Origin: Methanosarcinales archaeon
GTDB lineage: Archaea > Halobacteriota > Methanosarcinia > Methanosarcinales > Methanocomedenaceae
Direction: 5' to 3'
Length of the DNA: 5,914 bases
Assembly (NCBI GenBank): GCA_030614485.1
Contig: JAUWTY010000081.1
Coordinates: 1 to 5,914 of the forward strand
Positions 1 through 4,389 of the stretch are shown in pieces. Within the stretch, counting starts at the first letter, position 1. The number at the start of each line of letters is the position of its first letter. A program made the translations under genes and the position numbers. The notes below the pieces were generated by a model. The model searched no databases. It was not told the origin of the DNA and saw only the letters and a program-made list of their open reading frames with translations.

Positions 1-125
1 GACTGCAGCAGAGCACGCTGTATTTCCTTTACAGCATCTCCCACCACTTTTTCATCTATCCTGCCAACGCCGGCTAATTTTTTCAGGGTATTTTGTAGTG
101 AGCTTCCCAGTTTATCCAATACCAT
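1..125 (-). CDS. srp54: Signal recognition particle 54 kDa protein SRP54, N-terminal fragment
   Basis: Only the first 41 codons lie in the window; the gene runs off the left edge. The translation begins [19 protein letters not shown] and continues through [21 protein letters not shown] recognise this as the start of the N-domain helical bundle of archaeal SRP54 (Ffh in bacteria). In this family the protein binds 7S RNA and the signal sequences of nascent chains, and uses its NG GTPase to deliver ribosomes to FtsY and the Sec translocon. The GTPase and M domains are outside the window. The ATG at 125-123 is preceded on the minus strand by AGGAAG with a 6-nt spacer, a reasonable Shine-Dalgarno site that belongs to the last unit of a tandem repeat. 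It lies downstream of the pilus genes on the same strand, but 124 nt and a candidate promoter separate them, so it is probably transcribed at least partly on its own. Confidence 0.93.
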   Translation of the reverse strand, partial: MVLDKLGSSLQNTLKKLAGVGRIDEKVVGDAVKEIQRALLQ

Positions 126-131
126 AGTGAC

Positions 132-209
132 CTTCCTATCGGAACTTTCTATCGAATCTTCCTATCGAAATTTTCTATTGAAACTTCCTATTGAAACTTC
201 CTATCGAAA
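132..209. repeat. Six tandem copies of a 13-nt unit upstream of srp54
   Basis: Six uninterrupted 13-nt units fill this stretch, with plus-strand consensus CTTCCTATCGAAA. The copies, in order, are CTTCCTATCGGAA, CTTTCTATCGAAT, CTTCCTATCGAAA, TTTTCTATTGAAA, CTTCCTATTGAAA and CTTCCTATCGAAA. Each has a small internal dyad (TTYC, four bases, then GRAA in most copies). On the minus strand the unit reads TTTCGATAGGAAG, so most copies carry an SD-like AGGAAG. The copy nearest srp54 places this 6 nt before the start codon. The array ends at 209, and the following bases TTTGATG no longer fit. There are no spacers, so it is not a CRISPR array. Its function is unknown. Confidence 0.93.
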
Positions 210-226
210 TTTGATGTTACATGTGT

Positions 227-253
227 TTAAGGTAAATAAATAACTACCTTTAA
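227..253. other. Inverted repeat at the end of the pilus operon
   Basis: AAGGTA (229-234) and TACCTT (245-250) form a perfect 6-bp stem around a 10-nt A/T loop. The pairing can be extended outward (TTTA/TAAA) with one bulged base. The arm includes the stop codon of the second T2SSF gene. On the minus strand the loop is T-rich, so it could mark 3'-end formation for the operon. The same bases also fit a promoter for srp54. Which of these applies, if either, cannot be decided from the sequence. Confidence 0.3.
236..250 (-). promoter_or_regulatory. Candidate TATA/BRE promoter for srp54
   Basis: On the minus strand this reads AAGGTAGTTATTTAT: a purine-rich BRE-like stretch followed by an A/T box. 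With the usual archaeal spacing of about 25-27 nt from the TATA centre, transcription would start near 213. That gives a leader of about 88 nt containing the whole tandem repeat. The region is A/T rich and overlaps the stop codon of the upstream gene, so a chance match is possible. Confidence 0.4.
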
Positions 254-1227
254 ATCACGAACACAAAGGTGAACCAGGCAATCAATACTAATGCCACAGA
301 ATGTTTTAATCCTGCCATTGCTTCACCTTCACCCATCTGTCCGGCTACCAGACCCGAAGAAAATCCCTGTATCAATGATGCATGGAAGAACAGGCGGTTG
401 AAAGTTTCAGGATTAAAAACGCCTACGAATTTTTCAGCTCCACCACCGGTTCTCGCAGCACTGATACCAGCTTCAGCCATCACAGGAATAAAGCTGTAAG
501 ACAGTATCCCGATAACGAACAGGAATACAAAGAATGACATGTAACTGATGACTACATATATGATCATGTTGCTGAGCCGATCCCGTTCCAGTAGTTTAAT
601 GGTATAAGCATCAGTGGCAGCTACTTCCAGTACATCCGGGACATTACCACCAGCCCGACTGGCCTGGTTTATCAATGCTACAGAACGATGTATCAGCGGC
701 GTTTCAACCCTGTCAGCAAATTTTTCAAGGGCTTCTTCAAATGATATACCCCAGGAGAGCATGGAATCGATTTGTCTTATCTCCTGACTTAGTTCTCCAT
801 ACTCACCTTTAGCAATCGTGTTGACTGAGCGGGTAAGAGTCATACCTGACCGGTTCATCTCGGCCACATCCCTTAGGAAATTAGGAAAATATTCTTCAAT
901 CTTCTTGACACTCCGTCTGTGAGTATGTTGAAGTATTCCCGGCGGGATTATAGCAATCAATATTGCGAACAGCACAACATGATCAAAGGCAGGAGTGAAT
1001 CCAGTTTGTAAGCCGCCAAGTATCATGAAAGTTATGGCAATAGGAATGCTGAATACCATTCCATAAATTGGCTGTCTTTTCATTTGCTGCTTAGGTGATT
1101 TCAAGAAATTACGTATTTTAATCCATTTCCTGGCTTCGGTCATTTCCAGCAGTACTTTATCCTGGTCTAATCCCTCTGATGAAAAATCATCAAGTTCAAG
1201 ATTATCCGGTGTTATCTCATCTACCAT
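250..1227 (-). CDS. Type II secretion system F-domain (PilC/FlaJ/TadC-like) membrane protein, second copy
   Basis: This 325-residue protein is probably one half of the inner-membrane platform on which the neighbouring ATPase acts during archaeal pilus assembly. It has a soluble acidic N-terminus (about 1-50), two hydrophobic segments (about 54-73 and 82-100), one cytoplasmic T2SSF domain (about 110-218) with the conserved-looking stretch ASRAGGNVPDVLEVAATDAY (189-208), a third membrane segment (about 219-246), a Gly/Ala-rich loop, and a last hydrophobic segment at the C-terminus (about 308-325). The motif SGLVAGQMGEGEAMAGLKHS (291-310) resembles the C-terminal end of archaeal FlaJ/PilC proteins. 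The ATG is well supported: a full GGAGGTG Shine-Dalgarno site lies 6 nt upstream. The gene starts 3 nt after the stop of the preceding T2SSF gene and in the same frame. Archaellum FlaJ usually carries both T2SSF domains in one chain of about 550 residues; here each domain has its own gene, as in TadB/TadC. The transported substrate is unknown. Confidence 0.85.
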   Translation of the reverse strand: MVDEITPDNLELDDFSSEGLDQDKVLLEMTEARKWIKIRNFLKSPKQQMKRQPIYGMVFSIPIAITFMILGGLQTGFTPAFDHVVLFAILIAIIPPGILQHTHRRSVKKIEEYFPNFLRDVAEMNRSGMTLTRSVNTIAKGEYGELSQEIRQIDSMLSWGISFEEALEKFADRVETPLIHRSVALINQASRAGGNVPDVLEVAATDAYTIKLLERDRLSNMIIYVVISYMSFFVFLFVIGILSYSFIPVMAEAGISAARTGGGAEKFVGVFNPETFNRLFFHASLIQGFSSGLVAGQMGEGEAMAGLKHSVALVLIAWFTFVFVI

Positions 1228-1230
1228 AGC

Positions 1231-2157
1231 TTACACCTCCGGAGTAATACTGGAAATAAGTATTACAAATATAAGAGTGGCTATAGGAATTGCGACATAT
1301 ATCAGTATATACATCAACATTAGATCCATACCACCCATTGTGGCCATAACCGACATCATCACAATCAAAAATAGAGGGCCGGCAACAAATGCTGTAATAT
1401 ATGTCTCAGCAATCAGTCCCAGTGTCTCAAGGAACTCTTTTTGTTCCCGTCTATTCTCAACAACGTACTGCTCAGCTTTGATTTTGAAATAAGATTCCAA
1501 ATCACCGCCTGATGAGACGATAGTAATTGCGCCTTGAAGAAATTCCTGGAACCTGTAAGATGGAGTTGTAGAGGCAACAGTCTTCATAGCTTGAACAAGG
1601 TCATGACCAAGCACTTTTATGTCTCTTACGATATATGATGCTTCTTTTGCTGCTTCACCGTATATTTTATTCTTTGCGAGACTGCTCAAAATGTCAACAG
1701 GTATCACACCAGCACCCGACATTGCAGACATATAGTGCACTGCATAGGGAAGCATTATATCGATATTTCGTTTTCGATCGCTGTTAATGGCTTTTGGAGC
1801 ATTCAAGAAAGCAACATATGTCCCTCCACCAAAAACAACAATAAGGAATATGGTAGTTACCACCTTTAAAAAAATATTCTTATATTGGTGAAACCCTTCA
1901 AAAATATCTGTTATTATCGAACGCGAAAGTGTAATGTCTGGTGCACCAAACAGTGATACTAATAAAACTGCCATTACCAGTCCAAAAATTGCCATCAATA
2001 TGGAACACATTACCGCCAGTGACAGGTACATATCATAACTAATGTTCAATCTGGTCTTGAGTAAATCCTGTCTCAAGTCAAAGTAATGTTCGCGCCGTTT
2101 TTTGAAGTATTCCCCGAATAAATGATAAGAATAACTACTAAGATGTCTAATTACCAT
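1231..2157 (-). CDS. Type II secretion system F-domain (PilC/FlaJ/TadB-like) membrane protein, first copy
   Basis: This 308-residue protein carries a single T2SSF domain and is probably the other half of the pilus platform. A basic, charged N-terminus (about 1-40, with KKRREHYFDLRQDLLKTRLN) is followed by membrane segments at about 44-70 and 95-118, a cytoplasmic helical T2SSF domain at about 130-252, and two closely spaced membrane segments at about 254-276 and 279-302. The domain has the family-like stretches MLPYAVHYMSAMSGAGVIPV (135-154) and SSGGDLESYFKIKAEQY (215-231). The gene overlaps the 3' end of the upstream ATPase by 11 nt. Its ATG is preceded by GAGG about 10 nt upstream, inside the ATPase coding region, which fits coupled translation. 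In this family the platform transmits ATPase-driven motion to pilin subunits in the membrane. It belongs to the general PilC/GspF/TadB group; I do not know the exact subfamily. Confidence 0.86.
   Translation of the reverse strand: MVIRHLSSYSYHLFGEYFKKRREHYFDLRQDLLKTRLNISYDMYLSLAVMCSILMAIFGLVMAVLLVSLFGAPDITLSRSIITDIFEGFHQYKNIFLKVVTTIFLIVVFGGGTYVAFLNAPKAINSDRKRNIDIMLPYAVHYMSAMSGAGVIPVDILSSLAKNKIYGEAAKEASYIVRDIKVLGHDLVQAMKTVASTTPSYRFQEFLQGAITIVSSGGDLESYFKIKAEQYVVENRREQKEFLETLGLIAETYITAFVAGPLFLIVMMSVMATMGGMDLMLMYILIYVAIPIATLIFVILISSITPEV
1234..1240 (-). promoter_or_regulatory. Strong Shine-Dalgarno site for the second T2SSF gene
   Basis: The minus strand reads GGAGGTG, then six bases, then ATG. 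This is a seven-base match to the archaeal anti-SD with ideal spacing. It lies inside the last two sense codons (GAG GTG) of the first T2SSF gene, whose TAA sits between the site and the start. The site argues for real initiation here and suggests translational coupling between the two genes. Confidence 0.85.
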
Positions 2158-4234
2158 AGAGTTCTTTCCTCACAATTTCCATCAACGTTTCTGGCTCACG
2201 ATAGTACGTTACAACAATCTTGGCCACATCTTCATAATGTTTAACATTTTTCATCCGTGCCCATTCAAGAATCTCCTGTCTTCGTTTGAGTTCATCCTGA
2301 AGACGTTCATCATTCCATCCCATGTTTTGCATTATGGATTCAAGTACATATGACCTTCCAGAATAAAAGAATTCATCTTTTGATGCATTCCATGTGAAAA
2401 CCTCATTTGTCAGTAATTCTCCGGTCCTGGCATCAACTCCTACAATCTCTGTGATGGATTTGGCCCGTCTTACTCTTTCTTCACCAACCCTTACCTGAAC
2501 CTGAATTATTACTACATCGAGGGCCTGGAGCATTATCCTGGGCACATTTATGGGAGGATTCTCAAGGCGGTGTACCACAGATTGCACAGAATCTGCATGC
2601 ATGGTCGAGAAAGTGGTGTGACCTGTACTCATTGCCTGGAATAATACATACGCCTCTTCACCCCGTACCTCACCCACAAGCAGGTATTCAGGACGCTGTC
2701 TCAATGCTGCCCTTAACAGGTCATACATGTCAATTGAACCCGCTTCTCCACCAGTGAAAGTTTCCCGGGTTACACCAGCTATCCAGTTAGGATGCGGCAG
2801 GTTCAACTCCCTGGTATCCTCTATGGAAACGATTTTCGTCTCTGGTGGAATGAACAGGGCTATGGCATTCATAGAAGTGGTTTTTCCTGAAGCAGTTCCT
2901 CCTGCAAAAATAAGATTCTTGTTGTTCTCTGCAGCTAACCACATATAGGCTGCAATGGATGTCGAATAAGTATGGAAGTCTATGAGATCAGGTGGAGTCA
3001 GCGGGCTTTCCTTGAATTTCCTGATAGTAAAGGAACTGCCTCTTGTGGTCACTTCCCGTCCCAGTGTCAATTGTATCCTTGAACCGTCAGGCATTGTGGC
3101 ATCAAGTAGCGGGTCAGCAATAGAGATGTGTCTTCCACATATCTGTGCTATTCTGGTCACAAAGCCGTCAAGTTTTGACTCATCATCAAATTTAATATCA
3201 GCCTCTATTGAATCATATTTCCGGTGGTATACAAACAGGGATGAATGTGGACCGTCACAGGAAACATCTTCTAGATTAGGGTCATGCATTAACGGGTCTA
3301 TAATTCCATATCCCATAAACTCGGTAAACAGGAAATACATTATCTTAGTAAAGGATATCGTATCAATTTTTATTTGATAATCCCAAAGGATATCTGTCAC
3401 TTTCTCCCGTAAATATTTCTTAGCGCCACTTTTTTCCAGTTGGGTAAGGTTTACATCAAGGTTTTCACCAAGTCTCATTTTTAGCTCAGCGAAAAGTTGT
3501 TTTTCGCCCTCACTCAATTTTGGCTCAAGGGTTTGATATAGATAACTATGGGTGTCAGGATTATAAACCACCCTGACATAAGCATAGGGCACATTCACTT
3601 CATAGACTTCGATTTCATCATAGAGGAAATTTTCTGGTAGAGATAAATCAACTAAAGGTCCATGCTTTTCCAGGTCATAATCTTCCAGCACCATCTTTTC
3701 CCGCTTAAAGCGCTGGGTAATGCGTTCAATAAACGAAAGTTTGGGAATAGGTATTTCTTCAATGTCTGGAGATATGACCTCTTCAGTTTCCAGTTGAGTG
3801 ATTTCCTGTAAAGTTTTCTCCCAAATTGATTCTACGGAATCTGGCAATACTACTCTTCTATGTTCTATTGTGCGACTGTCGCCGATACGGTCTTTCAAAC
3901 TATCAACATTAAGTTTGTCTCCATCTGGCATGATAAGTTCAGACAACAAGGATTCTGAACTTGCAGATTCAGGTTGCATTGCATTGAGATCTACAATATT
4001 GTTTTCGGCATCTTGCACCTCATCAGCAGTTTCCAGTTCAGTTATTTTATCTTGAGGTGTATCAGGATTAGATATTTCGGATGAGTCAATTTGTTCAGGT
4101 TTAGTTCCGTTTTCCTCTTCATTGAGAGTATCTGGCGCGACCTTTCGATGGTCTCTCATTATGCGGGTATTTTCAACGGATTTCAATCTACTTTTAAGGT
4201 CGATTTGATCTGCCTTCGAATCATTTTTTAACAT
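2147..4234 (-). CDS. Type II/IV secretion (GspE/PilB/TadA-like) assembly ATPase
   Basis: This is the cytoplasmic motor that powers subunit extraction and assembly at the T2SSF platform. The call is 695 residues from the ATG at 4234-4232, which has AAGGT 6 nt upstream. An in-frame TTG at 4264 would add ten residues but has no visible SD. An acidic, probably disordered extension fills about residues 1-175 and contains an internal duplication. A conserved N-terminal domain follows (about 190-390, including LDATMPDGSRIQLTLGRE and TRGSSFTIRKF), then the RecA-like ATPase. Its motifs are Walker A GGTASGKT (445-452), Asp box IEDTRE (471-476), Walker B-like LLVGEVRG (518-525) and His box STGHTTFSTMHAD (536-548). 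A charged helical tail runs to 695. The four-cysteine zinc motif of bacterial GspE is absent, which fits the archaeal/Tad-like branch. All catalytic motifs look intact. It is first in an operon with two T2SSF genes. Archaellum FlaI is less likely because the extension is long and the platform is split. Confidence 0.93.
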   Translation of the reverse strand: MLKNDSKADQIDLKSRLKSVENTRIMRDHRKVAPDTLNEEENGTKPEQIDSSEISNPDTPQDKITELETADEVQDAENNIVDLNAMQPESASSESLLSELIMPDGDKLNVDSLKDRIGDSRTIEHRRVVLPDSVESIWEKTLQEITQLETEEVISPDIEEIPIPKLSFIERITQRFKREKMVLEDYDLEKHGPLVDLSLPENFLYDEIEVYEVNVPYAYVRVVYNPDTHSYLYQTLEPKLSEGEKQLFAELKMRLGENLDVNLTQLEKSGAKKYLREKVTDILWDYQIKIDTISFTKIMYFLFTEFMGYGIIDPLMHDPNLEDVSCDGPHSSLFVYHRKYDSIEADIKFDDESKLDGFVTRIAQICGRHISIADPLLDATMPDGSRIQLTLGREVTTRGSSFTIRKFKESPLTPPDLIDFHTYSTSIAAYMWLAAENNKNLIFAGGTASGKTTSMNAIALFIPPETKIVSIEDTRELNLPHPNWIAGVTRETFTGGEAGSIDMYDLLRAALRQRPEYLLVGEVRGEEAYVLFQAMSTGHTTFSTMHADSVQSVVHRLENPPINVPRIMLQALDVVIIQVQVRVGEERVRRAKSITEIVGVDARTGELLTNEVFTWNASKDEFFYSGRSYVLESIMQNMGWNDERLQDELKRRQEILEWARMKNVKHYEDVAKIVVTYYREPETLMEIVRKELYGN
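3776..4168 (-). repeat. Internal duplication in the ATPase N-terminal extension
   Basis: Two related segments lie in the acidic extension. Copy A (about 4016-4168) reads TRIMRDHRKVAPDT followed by ITELETADEV. Copy B (about 3776-3877) reads SRTIEHRRVVLPDS followed by ITQLETEEV. The shared pattern is [TS]R, then HR[KR]V, then PD[TS], then IT[EQ]LET and an acidic tail. At DNA level a 21-nt segment at 4027-4047 matches 3784-3804 with two differences (both begin CAGTTTCCAGTT), so this part of the similarity is visible in the nucleotides as well. The linker between the two motifs is shorter in copy B. Confidence 0.7.
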
Positions 4235-4240
4235 AGCCAA

Positions 4241-4245
4241 ACCTT
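4241..4245 (-). promoter_or_regulatory. Shine-Dalgarno site that decides the ATPase start
   Basis: The minus strand reads GGAGACAAAGGTTTGGCT before the ATG at 4234. AAGGT ends 6 nt before this ATG. No comparable site precedes the upstream in-frame TTG at 4264. On this basis the ATG is preferred. Confidence 0.6.
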
Positions 4246-4288
4246 TGTCTCCAATGCTACACAATCATTTTTTTCATTCACATTGATG

Positions 4289-4299
4289 TAATATTAAAT
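4289..4299 (-). promoter_or_regulatory. Candidate TATA box for the pilus operon
   Basis: The minus strand reads ATTTAATATTA. Counting about 27 nt from its centre places transcription initiation near 4267, giving a leader of roughly 33 nt that includes the AAGGT site and the ATG at 4234. The position is sensible, but the surrounding sequence is generally A/T rich. Confidence 0.45.
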
Positions 4300-4304
4300 C
4301 TATT

Positions 4305-4334
4305 AGTAATTTGAGATTTTGCCACACAATTACT
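4305..4334. other. Inverted repeat in the divergent promoter region
   Basis: AGTAATT (4305-4311) and AATTACT (4328-4334) are perfect inverted arms with a 16-nt spacer. They can be extended inward by a bulged TTG/CA pairing. The element lies between the two divergent TATA candidates, where a dimeric repressor or activator could contact both promoters. No named operator is recognised, and A/T-rich DNA yields such repeats easily. Confidence 0.3.
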
Positions 4335-4353
4335 TTAATTAGTGGTAGGTAAG

Positions 4354-4365
4354 TACTTATAAGTA
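4354..4365 (+). promoter_or_regulatory. Candidate TATA box for elp3, within a 12-bp palindrome
   Basis: TACTTATAAGTA is a perfect 12-bp palindrome with a TATA-box core (TTATAA). Its centre is about 30 nt before the ATG at 4390, so a normal archaeal spacing would start the transcript at about 4386-4387. That gives a practically leaderless elp3 mRNA and agrees with the lack of any Shine-Dalgarno match before that ATG. Purine-containing sequence GGTAGGTAAG lies just upstream as a possible BRE. Confidence 0.55.
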
Positions 4366-4389
4366 ACGATGACATACAACCTAAATTCT

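Noticed and set aside
132..209. CRISPR array
   Set aside because: The units are 13 nt long and directly adjacent, with no unique spacers. This is a simple tandem repeat.
217..224. Minimal start-stop ATGTAA on the minus strand before srp54, as a regulatory upstream ORF
   Set aside because: With the predicted transcription start near 213 it would lie outside the transcript, and a six-base match is easily due to chance.
1228..1236. Nonsense mutation or sequencing error breaking one fused T2SSF gene
   Set aside because: The downstream gene has its own ATG with a perfect SD, an acidic N-terminus of its own, and a complete domain. Two real genes are the simpler reading; the shared frame is kept as a finding.
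2727..4055. Several plus-strand open frames inside the ATPase gene (for example 2982-3377)
   Set aside because: They lie antisense to a gene with full Walker A, Asp box, Walker B and His box motifs. No domain is recognised in them and none was needed to explain the region.
2147..4234. Archaellum operon (flaI/flaJ)
   Set aside because: No archaellin or flaC-flaH accessory genes are next to it, the ATPase has a long acidic extension, and the platform is in two halves. A pilus or secretion-type system fits better.
4235..4264. Extended ATPase start at the in-frame TTG at 4264
   Set aside because: It has no Shine-Dalgarno site, and the ATG at 4234 has AAGGT at good spacing. A leaderless TTG start near the predicted transcription start remains a minor possibility.
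4369..4389. Earlier elp3 start at the in-frame ATG at 4369
   Set aside because: It lies only about 10 nt from the centre of the TATA candidate, so the transcript would begin after it, and it has no nearby SD. If the promoter call is wrong, this start returns as an option.
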